Positions 1-9,690 of a stretch of DNA of 64,000 bases are shown here, piece after piece. Positions within the stretch are counted from its first letter, which is position 1. Each line of letters begins with the position of its first letter. Position numbers and translations under genes: made by a program. The notes under the pieces are model-generated. The model was not told the DNA's origin and ran no database searches. It saw only the letters and a list, made by a program, of their open reading frames with translations. Origin of the DNA: Margaritifera margaritifera (lineage: Eukaryota > Mollusca > Bivalvia > Unionida > Margaritiferidae); assembly GCA_029931535.1 (NCBI GenBank), contig JAQPZY010001490.1, forward strand, positions 1,092,501 to 1,156,500, in the 5' to 3' direction.

Positions 1-803
1 ACCACGACCGTCCAGAAGGTCCAATAAATTGCAGAAAGACTGAGAGAAGGAGAAGACAACGGGAGGAGCGGATGGGGTTGCGTCCGAGATGATGATGTTC
101 TTATGTCTCCTTCATAAACTTCTATCATGCAATTTGTAAGAAGTCAACTTGAGACTTTAGAACAAATAGAACAAACCAAATTGGTTGTAATCAATTCAAA
201 GCTTTACATGCTTATCCATAAGTTGCATTTAATGGCCTTTAAAGATCATAATGACTCCAAAATTAAATGACTCCACAATTAATCTGCTCGTTACACATTC
301 AATACTAACTGTATCACTGCAAAAGATAAAGAAGGAAGTATATGATGATCTGAGGGAGAAGATGTCAATAATCAAAGAAGAGATAAACAGTTTAAGAGAC
401 AAAATCGTCGCTACACAAACCAAGAAAAGAATACGAACTTGAATAGTAGCATCGAAGTCCTGGAGAAAGAGAAAGAGTCACAAGCCGTCTACATTACAGG
501 ACTTCAAAATGTTAACAAGAATTTGAATCACGATCTGAATGAGGTAGAACAATATACCCGAAAGGAGTCCATCAAAATCTATGTTTTGGTAAAATGCAGA
601 TTGCCATAAAAGAGAGTGATATCAGCATAGTCCATCAACTTGGCAGATTTTACAATAATGCCAATAGACCCGTGATTCGTAAATTCATTTCAAGGATGAA
701 GAAATTAGATGTTCTGAGGAAAAGGAAAATGTTGAAAAGATCACAGATAGTTATAAAGGAAGACCTCACGAAGCAAACCGCAGACTTTCTTGATAAATTA
801 TAG
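1..803 (+). pseudogene. Decayed LINE ORF1 (coiled coil plus RNA-binding-like region)
   Basis: Three plus-strand reading-frame pieces (127-270, 251-442, 594-803) follow one another in different frames. They read like the ORF1 protein of CR1/L2/RTE-type non-LTR retrotransposons. The first two pieces are rich in Glu, Lys, Leu and Ile, as in the N-terminal coiled coil (for example VRSQLETLEQIEQ). Between 480 and 570 the text reads like the link to the central domain (NEVEQYTRKESIKI). The last piece matches the usual end, with the signatures SDISIVHQLGR and IVIKEDLTK. ORF1p is an RNA-binding chaperone that packages the element's own RNA. At least two frameshifts and several stops make it inactive. 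The 5' end may lie outside the window. Family assignment is from memory of motif layout. Confidence 0.72.
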
Positions 804-1979
804 AAGTTAGATTGCATTGAAGAAGCGTGGATATTTGATTGTAAACTTTTTCTGCAAAACTCCCCTATGATAGAAAACGCAGAATTAGAGAAATTGACGA
901 ATTGTCGAAACTTTTGGTCTGAATTAAATATGTTGTCATCTTTGTGTTTAAGATCGTTTGATTTGAATTTTGTTGGCTTTTATGGTATTATTTTTTCCCA
1001 CTATTAACATCTGGGTAGTCAATAGAAATCCTTTATTTTGTAACTCCTTTGCCTTGTCTCGAATTAAGTGCAATCTAAGAGGGATAACCTCTGTGTGCTG
1101 TGGTGATAAGGGACTTTCCAAAGCCGGCTACGTTATAATTAGTATCAGTCTGGATCTTAAATTGTTGGTATAAATACATATTTTCTAAATACCCTAGGAG
1201 ATGCACCCCAGACTGGTGAAGGGGCCTTCCGGAATGACATACTAAAAATATCATCCGAGTAGCTTTAGATCTATTATTTGTTCCATAATAAACCCAGAAC
1301 AGGAAATGTCGACACTCTTAGCCCGAGTAAGTGCGTATCGTTACGTAGAGTGTATGCAGCATATACCCAGATCGAATTATCTTACACCTGTAGATAAACT
1401 ATTTAATTAATATATTGAAGGACTATGGAAGTTGGGTTCGTTATAACTTAACATTTGCCTCAGAGAGTGCTAAATATGTACTTTTTTCTTTTGAATACTA
1501 ACGCAAAAATATAGCTGAAATTATTTGAATTGCCTGCATCAGACACGTAGGGTTGAACTTTGAGGTGCTAACTTGCAATGGCATTCAAAGGGAGACGTAA
1601 ATATTGAATATATATGTAGACATATCAATAATAAGTATACTCGAGTCTTACCTATAGACAAGCATTCGGATATAGTTATTATTTATCGACAGTACCAGGG
1701 GCGTGGTCAGTGTTGAAATCTTTGTGGTTAAATTTTGTTTAAAAGTGGTCTGCAACTCAGACGGGGGTTGGTGTCGTCATTGCACCTATCAAGAGAGTCA
1801 CCAGGTTCGTCTGTTCTATTATTAAACTAGTATTACTAAGACATATTCTTTATGTATGCTCATACATCAATATTTTCTGTGACGAGGAAGACAAAAGTGA
1901 ATCACAAAGAAAGCTGGTTAATGAACTTTTACAAATACAGTACTTTCTTCCATTTTGAAATATGTTTTATGCTCTAGGC

Positions 1980-2106
<127 letters not shown>

Positions 2107-2686
2107 GTGTGTATGTTTTCCTTTGTGGATTTTTGCGTATCATATTATCATAAAACTAGTCGCAATTTAAATAGTAAAATGAAATAATACTATATTTATG
2201 AACGATTTAATACAATTTCAGAATCAACAAGAAACGAAGTGTGTTAAATAACCTTTTTCGTATTTTTTTTCTCACCTTTTTTCCTCGGTAGGTAAAATGT
2301 AAAGGTATACTTGAATGTATAAACTCTAGACAGTATCCGTTATCATTTTATTTGTGTTTTGTTTTGTAAAGAAAAAAAACTCTCATCAGTATGTTAGGAT
2401 ATATGGTTTTCCCAACGCCAGTATCTAACGCTGGCCTTAAGTATATAGACAAAAAATATGTTCAGCGAATTAGCCTTGCCTGGTCTGTAATAAATTGCAA
2501 CTTTGCTTTTTCTGTATAATATAAAGATGGATATTTTGGCGATTGTGTCAGTTTTAAACTTTTTATATATTACCTGATTTAATGCCTGAGTGTTATTTAT
2601 AAATATGTGTTAGTTTGATGAAGCATATTGACAGTGCTTTTTCTTTTGTATGCATGACGACATATAGATACCATGAAGAAAAAAAA

Positions 2687-2722
2687 AATATATATATATA
2701 TATAGAGAGAGAGAAAGAGAGA
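2687..2722. repeat. (TA)n(GA)n compound microsatellite
   Basis: A short TA tract passes directly into GAGAGAGA. The same AT-to-GA transition recurs at 28547-28642. Confidence 0.9.
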
Positions 2723-3840
2723 GATAACCCTTAAAATATAGATATAATACTGTGCTACTATATATATATTATTTGTAACACTAAAAGACCTGTATGAAAC
2801 AAGTACTCTTATATTGTAAAATATGGTTAGTGACACTTTGTAAAGGATCGATACATTCTAAATTACAAATGATGTAACCTTGATATTTGTTGCAAATTTA
2901 TCTATTTTATGAGGCCCATTGACTATACACAATACATATCAGATGTATCAAAATCATCATACAGTTAAAGACTAAGCTCTAATATTGTATATTACATCCC
3001 AGCGTCTCCTTTCTACGATAGCTTTATAGAGCCTCTGGCTGTCTATACTGTAGATAGATATAATGTTTTGTCTCATTGGTTTACTCTGATCTTTCAGTTT
3101 TTTTGTATGCCTTTCTGTTCATGATAGTCCTGTTTTGCCATATGTTTCTATGTTGGGCAGAACAGTTTCCTGTCTGTTTGTACACTATAGGCAGAATGTT
3201 TACATTTACAATAGAACGTTTTGTTGCCAGTGTTCTATTTTATGGTACTAATGCCAAAAAAAGACTGATGTCATGGTAAATATTTGGACTGTCTCTATTT
3301 GGTCGATACATATTAATAAGTGTAAATATGTGGTTTCGAATGATAATGTCCATGCTGAGTTTATTGCCTGTGTTATCTTTCTTTATTCCATGGAAGTTGA
3401 ATTGGAATTTTTTACTCAATAATATGGCTACATCTCTTAAACTAGAAAAGTATGAACTAAAACAAAAAGATCATATCCCCGTGTAATCCTCATGAAATTT
3501 CCGAAGTGTGCATCCTGAAGAAAGTATACTGAATATTTCTTAATCTTTAGAAAATTAAATAATCTTTTCTTTTCTTTTCCTCTTGTTAAACTTTAGCATC
3601 AATTAATTGATTAATTACACTGGTCTACAATTTTTTCGAAGTCGTCTGCTTCAGAGATAAAATGTGCTATTTATTAGGGATTTTGATGTGCTGAATTCAA
3701 ATATGACAATTAAAACAACTGAATGGCTACTGTTTCCAAGATATTTAATGTTTTTCATTTTGCGTCTATGTATATTGTGTACATAGTAGAGTTTTATTCA
3801 TAAATTGTAAACCTAGGTCTTTTCATGTGTTTATGGTTGC

Positions 3841-3925
3841 TTTACATGATAATATTTCACCTGTCCTGTTTTTGTAACACTTTGAAAAACAGCAAAAGGG
3901 TTATATAAATAAATATTATTTTGAA
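3841..3925 (+). mobile_element. Probable LINE 3' end
   Basis: The text around 3890-3925 (gggttatataaataaatatt) resembles the conserved 3' tail of CR1/L2-like LINEs, with an AATAAA hexamer and an ATT-rich end. A similar tail occurs at 25330-25456. If it belongs to the ORF1 relic at the left edge, the element has lost its endonuclease and reverse transcriptase. Assignment is by resemblance only. Confidence 0.4.
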
Positions 3926-3969
3926 ACAAAAGTCAAAAAACTATTATGTATATATAAGTACATAGTTTA

Positions 3970-5636
3970 GTCCTTATTCAGTGTCTACTCGGAGCTTCTT
4001 GGCTTGTCTCTTGTATTCATTAAATAGAGCATCTCTTGTCACTGTCCACTGACCTGATAGCGTTTCTCCATTGTTGCAATGTCCTGGTGAAATCGCTTGC
4101 TGTGCTCGTCGCTCACTGCTCCGCCGTTCGCTGGAAACAAATCTAGATGAGAGTGCAAAAAATGTATCTTTAGTAACATGTTGCAACCAAGGCTTTTGTA
4201 TGCCTTGAGGAGGTTTCCATCAACTCCCTGTATGTTGTCTGCCTTGTTGTTTCCGAGAAAATTTGTTGTCACTAACTGGAAGGTTTTCCATGCCGTCTTG
4301 TCCTTGCCACGCAGTGCACAGTGAAATGCATCATCCCGAAGAAGTTCACGAATCTGAGGACCAACAAAGACACCTTCCTTTATATTAGCTTCACTTAACC
4401 TTGGAAATATTCCACGGAGGTACTTGAAAGCTGCTTTTGTTTTGTCCATGGCCTTGACAAAGTTCTTCATCAGACCCAGCTTGATGTGCAAGTGTGGTAA
4501 CAAAATCTTCCTTGATTCAACAAGTGGTGGATGCTGAACACTTTTCATCCCAGTCTCCAGTGACTGTTGGAGTGGCCAATCTCTCTTGATGTAGTGGGAA
4601 TCTCTCGCACCACTATCCCATTCGCAGAGAAAACAGCAGTACTTGTGTATCCAGTCTGCAGACCAAGCAAGAGAGCAAGAACCTTGAAATCGCCACAAAG
4701 CTGCCACTGATGTTGGTCATAGTTTATGCCCCTCAAAAGATGTTTCATATTTTCATTGGTTTACTTCATATGGACTGCATGACCAACTGGAATTGATGGC
4801 AAAACACTGCCATTATGCAGCAAAACAGCTTCAAGACTCGTCATCGATGAATCAATGAACAGTCTTCACTCATCTGGATCATGAATGATATTGAGGGCTG
4901 CCATCACACCATCGATGTTGTTGCAGGCTACAAGATCACCTTCCATGAAGAAGAATGGTACAAGATCCTTTTGACGGTCACGGAACATGGAAACCCTAAC
5001 ATCACCTGCCAGGAGATTCCACTGCTGTAGTCTGGAACCCAACAGCTCTGCCTTACTCTTGGGTAGCTCCAAATCCCTGACAAGTTCATTCAGTTCGCCT
5101 TGTGTTATGAGGTATGGTTCAGAGGAGGAGGATGGGAGAAAATATGGGTCATGTGACATTGACGGTTCAGGACTAGAAGTTTCATCCTGTTCCTCTTCCT
5201 CGTCTGACTCAAGTGAGAATGATTCTGGTGCATCAGGAACCGGCAGTCCTTCTCCGTTGGGTACTGGGCGTATAGCGGACGGAATGTTTGGATAATGCAC
5301 AGTCCACTTTTTCTTCTTTGACACACCTTTCCCAACTGGAGGCACCATGCAGAAGTAACAATTGCTGATATGATCTGTTGGCTCTCTCCAAATCATTGGC
5401 ACTGCAAAAGGCATAGATTTACTTTTCCTGTTCAACCACTGGCGAAGATTTGTTGCACAAGTGTTGCAGCATATGTGTGGGGCCCACCTCTTGTCCTGAT
5501 CTCCAATTTTGCAGCCAAAATAAAGGTGATAGGCTTTCTTAACCATAGTGGTTATACTGCGCTTTTGTGATGCAAAAGTCACTTCACCACAAACATAGCA
5601 GAAGTTATCTGCATTGTTCACACAAGTACGAGGCAT
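3970..5636 (-). pseudogene. Broken copy of a multi-copy, transposon-like invertebrate gene of unknown function
   Basis: Read on the minus strand, an ATG at 5636 opens a clean 256-codon frame (to 4866). It has several Cys pairs (CYVCGEVTF, CCNTCATN, CYFC) that suggest zinc binding, then an acidic Ser/Glu-rich linker, then the start of a conserved C-terminal region. The frame ends at a TGA where the family continues, but coding resemblance carries on: LFIDSSMTS, a second stop near 4767, INYDQHQWQLCGD, a frame change near 4640, KNFVKAMDK, VGPQIREL, FLGNNKAD, and SDEHSKRFHQDIATMEKRYQ near 4060. A short deletion near 4040 shifts the frame again before the terminus EYKRQAKKLRVDTE at about 3974. I recall this family as hundreds of near-identical hypothetical proteins in insects, hydrozoans and molluscs, which suggests a mobile or amplified element. 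Its enzymology is unknown to me. The two stops and two frame changes make this copy a pseudogene. Confidence 0.78.
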
Positions 5637-5639
5637 CTC

Positions 5640-6170
5640 TGCTCATTTTGGCTAAGCAAAAAACAAATTTCCCTTTACAAATTCAAACACGGACAAATAA
5701 GAGAGCACGACACTATATGATTTGTAGAGCTGATATAGAGCAATTTATTCAGCAGAGTGATGTAAGCTTAGTTATGATTGCATCATCTATGACTTCTAGG
5801 AATAACATGATGCAATTCATATCATGTATGACGCAATATCAGCTTCAGATTGCATCATTCATTGTTTTGCCTAAAAAAACAAGTACTGTCCAAACCCAGT
5901 CATAGATTTATTCATAGATCTAGTCAAAGATGTATTTTAGTCATTTCTGGTTTAAATTGAGATCCCTTCCCTTTAAAACGCACTTATCGTCCGCAATGCC
6001 CAAGTCAAGGGTCGTATATACTGACCCAGTATAATATCTTTAAAACTAGAGCCAATCAACAATTTTAAGCATCATTTTCGTCCTCAGTGACCCAGAATTA
6101 GTAAAGTTTGACAACATTTATTGCGGAAGCATTTTGGCTGTAGTTTAGTGTTATGCTCCAAACTTAGTTC
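5640..6170. other. No gene seen
   Basis: A plus-strand frame over 5567-5905 is present, but its first part overlaps the start of the minus-strand pseudogene and its composition is not protein-like. No repeats or motifs stand out. Confidence 0.5.
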
Positions 6171-7253
6171 TGACAGTTGTCTACGCCATTAGTATAATTC
6201 TCCCTGGAAGCCATCCCTTTAAACCATAACTGAATCACATCGGAATTAATCTACACTTTCTACGGTAGTTTTCTTTGTTTATTTGTTTGTTATTTTTTCT
6301 GCATTGTTAAATAACACAGACGGACTAAATATACTTAAACGATGTAAGGTTTTAGAAATAAGTTGGTTTTTTGGGGTTTGTTTCTTTGGGGGTTTTTTTG
6401 CTAAAAAAAAGAGTGTTTTTTCTTTCCCATATTTATGGAACAATTCGAAATGTAAATATTCTACATGCACTCAGTGACAACCTTTTTCAGTGAAAATTAA
6501 CAGAACATAACATAACAGAATCTTCCCTAAACAGTGATCAATGGTTATTATTGTTTGGACAACAAAAGACACATGGCTGACCTACATGCGATGTTCATTG
6601 ATCAGTAATCAATGAACACGAGTCAACAGAGTTTGACAAGTGGGATCAGCTAAATTCGCATTCAGTTAGGAATATCTGAAAAGGTCAACATAAACATATA
6701 CGGCAGTGGATGTTCTGTAATGTATCTACCAACACTGGAAAACATTGTTCAGCCTGGCTGAATTTGTACAATGTAAGGCAATGGAATTAGTTTTAAATAA
6801 ATAAATGAATCAAGAAGAAATATACGTTACGAAAAGTGGCAAAACAATTCCCTGTACAGTGATCTGTTTGTGAGTCATGTTGGTAGTACGTAATACTAAT
6901 TATTAATGAATATTTTATCTGATCTCAACAGTTTACGCGTTAATTGTTTTATTGTCTCAGATGTTGTTGAAAAAAATCATCTTGGCTGTTAAATAACTCA
7001 TTCGTTTTTACATTAGAATTCACACGACAGAAATATATCGGCTTCCAATTAGTAAGCATTGTTACAATTACCTTCAGTCATAGCAGTTATGGTCATAGCA
7101 GTTACGGAAAGTCGAATCGGAAAAATTCATTAAAATTTGCACAGCATTTTTTGTTGCGCATGGCTGATATTGTATCAAAACGCATTGAAAAAATGTCATT
7201 GATATCTCGATTTTACCCGCGAAAATTGCATGCTGTGTACTACATCACACTAT

Positions 7254-7317
<64 letters not shown>

Positions 7318-8235
7318 ATGTGAATATTGCCATTACGAAACCGTATTGTTATTAATGCTGCTAACACGATAAGTCCACTTAACAAAATCACAATTGTGAC
7401 AAATATAATATTTTCAATCAGAGCACAAATTAGTTACAGGCCACGTTTTATGGATTCATAACAATCGTTTCCCTAAAGGTATTTTAACAATTTACAGTGA
7501 TTGCCTGTGACAAATTAAGGAATGTGGGAAAGGTATCATAATTTGTATGCGAACAGTCTTTCTCACGTCCTGCATTACTTTTAACGGGGAAAAGGTTCAT
7601 ATATTAAACTTGGTATATCTTTTATTATGAGCTAAATCTTATGTATGGGATCGGTGTTTTAAGGATCACAAGAATAAAACAACGCTTTAACACTTTTTTG
7701 GGGAAAAAGAAATATAATTATGTTATAGATTAAAGTTGAAAAAGACCTCAGTGTTTTAATTCAATCTACAATATTACATACAACTACCAATTTTTTTAAA
7801 ATTAGTTGACCTAAATACCACCAGTACATACATGGAGTAAAGCACTTATTTATTTATAGATGTTTTTGTATTATGTCTTATTTATATATGCATCTATATA
7901 TATATATATCTGTCTATCTATCTATCTATCTATATTTGTATGCTCTACTACATATATACATGAAATCAAGCAATACAAGTAGGTAGAGAGACGTTCTTTT
8001 TGTGTTCTATACTGTTAGGCCAAAAGTCAGAGTTTGTACCTCGTGAAGAAATTATATGCATTAAATGGTCCGTATTTGTGATGTGCTATGGCTCAATTCA
8101 AGCACTAAGCTCATGTGTTACAAATGATCAGTGATGCATGCAAATTTATTTCATCATAATGTACAATTTCAAGCTGCAAAATATGCTGCAAGAACAGACA
8201 GTGACATGCAATGAGAACATAGAGAAAACAGTAGG
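6170..8235. repeat. Unit 0: 3' tail of the long duplicated segment
   Basis: This stretch is colinear, at perhaps 70-75 percent identity by eye, with 52980-54580 at the end of unit B. Examples are the shared ctgaatcacat/ggaattaatct text near 6230 and 53040, the aatgaacac...gtcaac text near 6610 and 53390, and atgtacaatttcaagctgc near 8160 against acatacaatttcaagctgc near 54510. Its last part also matches 28860-29050 at the end of unit A. It holds a (CT)n tract and no recognisable exon. A piece of it (about 7395-7560) recurs inverted at about 43430-43610. Confidence 0.7.
7255..7313. repeat. (CT)n microsatellite
   Basis: About 29 uninterrupted CT dinucleotides. The unit B homologue keeps only a short (CT)n at about 54022-54041, so the tract has expanded or contracted since the duplication. 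Confidence 0.97.
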
Positions 8236-8246
8236 ATTGTGAGATC

Positions 8247-8267
8247 TGGGTGGCCCTGAAAAGGGAC
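8247..8267 (-). terminator. Histone-type 3' stem-loop with ACCCA flank
   Basis: On the minus strand, GTCCCTTTTCAGGGCC at 8267-8252 matches the metazoan replication-dependent histone mRNA 3' stem-loop (GGCYCUUUUCAGRGCC) at 15 of 16 positions. It is followed directly by ACCCA and preceded by CCAAT (consensus CCAAA). It starts 27 nt after the stop codon of the minus-strand frame at 8522-8295, inside the spacing known for histone genes. In histone mRNAs this hairpin binds SLBP and replaces the poly(A) tail, with U7 snRNP directing cleavage downstream. No clear purine-rich U7 element was seen. The one mismatch breaks one stem pair. Confidence 0.65.
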
Positions 8268-8294
8268 ATTGGAGTTGTTAACCAAAGAAGAGTG

Positions 8295-8522
8295 TTAACA
8301 CATACCACACCGCTTCACTATTCTTCTCCTCAAACTTCTCACAGCTGTGCCGCACACTAAGACCCACTTCAGACATCCTCCTCTCTTCACATATACCCAT
8401 CGCTTCCATATGGCTGTCTCCATAATCTTCGTGATGACCTACGATGCCTTCACATAGACTAGGTAGTCTGGTTTGAACAGCATACTGCTAACGATAGTAG
8501 ATGATTCTACACTGGCATACAT
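8295..8522 (-). pseudogene. Small basic reading frame with histone-like 3' end; one in-frame stop
   Basis: On the minus strand, ATG at 8522 (context AACAAGATG) opens a frame that runs 76 codons to TAA at 8295, broken only by a TAG at codon 28. The second half is strongly basic and hydrophobic with several Cys: WKRWVYVKRGG, then VRSLRRRIVKRCGMC. It resembles none of the four core histones or H1 that I can recall. It lies divergent from the Polinton polymerase gene, has its own TATA-like box at 8580-8569 (CTATATAAACAG), and is followed by the stem-loop. It could be a small virion-type gene of the Polinton or the relic of a separate cell-cycle gene. Whether the TAG is a mutation or a true stop cannot be told from one copy. 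Confidence 0.45.
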
Positions 8523-8568
8523 CTTGTTTGGGTTGTCTTGAAAAAAGGTGACACAATGGGACAATGCG

Positions 8569-8710
8569 ACTGTTTATATAGTTTAGGACCGGATCGAAAC
8601 AGATTTAAATGTTTCACCAATCAGAACGCGGGTAACATAATTCAGTCAGGGCATGTTGTCTCTCTTCCAATCAGAAGACAGCAGACGCGTGACGTCATTT
8701 TCAATATATA
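8569..8710. promoter_or_regulatory. Bidirectional promoter block: two TATA boxes, two CCAAT boxes, CRE
   Basis: Within 142 bp lie CTATATAAACAG on the minus strand (8580-8569), CCAATCAGAA at 8617-8626, CCAATCAGAA again at 8667-8676, a perfect cAMP-response element TGACGTCA at 8690-8697, and AATATATA at 8703-8710 on the plus strand. The two identical 10-bp CCAAT elements are 50 bp apart, as in histone and viral divergent promoters. Transcription would go left into the small basic frame and right into the polymerase gene. Motif identity is seen directly; activity is inferred. Confidence 0.6.
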
Positions 8711-8765
8711 TGCGCACGAGCGTTCCTACGATTTACCATGGCGGAACAGTTCAAGTACAATACAT

Positions 8766-9354
8766 ATGGCTGAAAAAAACGAAGACAATGTGTTGGGGTG
8801 CACCTGCTGCGGATACATCGTATTCTCGGAGCGATAGTACATTGACTACTACTACTACTACTACTGTAGTCAGTATTCTTCTTCCAGAAGAGGATGACTT
8901 CAATTTAGCTTTAACTGATTTCCTATCGTCTCCTCAACATTATTTGCCTGCGACGGTAGTACTATCTTCATCTCCTTCTCCATTATAACCAGTGTATGGT
9001 GATTTCAAAACAAAACAGAAGGAAGAGTTGGAGAGGTTTTTGCAACGTCAGAAAGAAGAAGAACAAGTATTTGTTCAACAACAACAGCGACAACAAGAAG
9101 AGGAAAGAAGAAAGCGAGAAGAAGAGGAAGAGAAGAAGACGGGGTTTAAGCACCTGAGAGAAATGTATCAGACTTCTTTAGCTCAACCCAAGAGAAACAG
9201 ACCTTCACGATCCAAGACTTCTAAGCCTTCTATGACTACATCAACTCTCGTCGCCACTGAGACGTCAACAGCAGCAGCAGATACTTCGACCACTTCCAAA
9301 GCAGCAACAGCAGCAGAAATAGGACAATGTCGTGAAAAGGGATTAGGACAATGA
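8766..9354 (+). pseudogene. 5' part of the Polinton gene: low-complexity, coiled-coil region
   Basis: Downstream of the promoter, ATG at 8738 (ACCATGGCGG) opens only 11 codons. ATG at 8766 opens MAEKNEDNVLGCTCCG and runs to a stop at about 8835. After a frame change, one frame runs from about 8800 to 9354 with a single TAA at 8986-8988. It reads Thr-rich, then acidic (LLPEEDDFNLALTDFL), then a strongly charged Glu/Gln/Arg coiled coil (about 9010-9140), then a Lys/Ser/Thr-rich tail. Such hydrophilic N-terminal extensions are common in front of Polinton protein-primed polymerases, but this could also be a separate small gene. It is interrupted, so inactive as it stands. Confidence 0.45.
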
Positions 9355-9690
9355 CGGCTGATGATGTTATGTTAATAAGATTTTTTTGTTTTTCAAAGAA
9401 ACGCCAACGGTCTATTTCAAGGCCACCTATATCTGTTAGAAAAGACATATTGCTCAATGATTGCCAAATCAAGTAAAACTTAAATCCCTCCATGATACAA
9501 GGTGTCGTATCCATACTAAAAGAAACAAAATTAAGACAAATAGTCACGCTCTTTATTAGGTATATTCTCTTGAAATAAGAATCACAGTGAAATTTCATAA
9601 CACATCACGAAAGTCCATTTTCTTCTTTCTTCATTTCACTATCTGTCTCTTCTTTTGAATTTCTTTACTAGCATGGGTTCTTTCACTTCT
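9355..9690. other. Non-polymerase sequence between the coiled-coil region and PolB
   Basis: No plus-strand coding resemblance is visible here. The minus strand carries a 120-codon frame (9598-9236) that overlaps the plus-strand coding region at one end. It may be an insertion in the Polinton gene or simply degraded gene sequence; I cannot identify it. Confidence 0.3.

Noticed and set aside
8247..8522. A true histone gene (H4, H2A, H2B, H3 or H1) ending in the stem-loop
   Set aside because: The codons upstream of the stem-loop do not read as any histone in any frame, although promoter and 3' end look histone-like; a heavily rearranged histone relic cannot be fully excluded.
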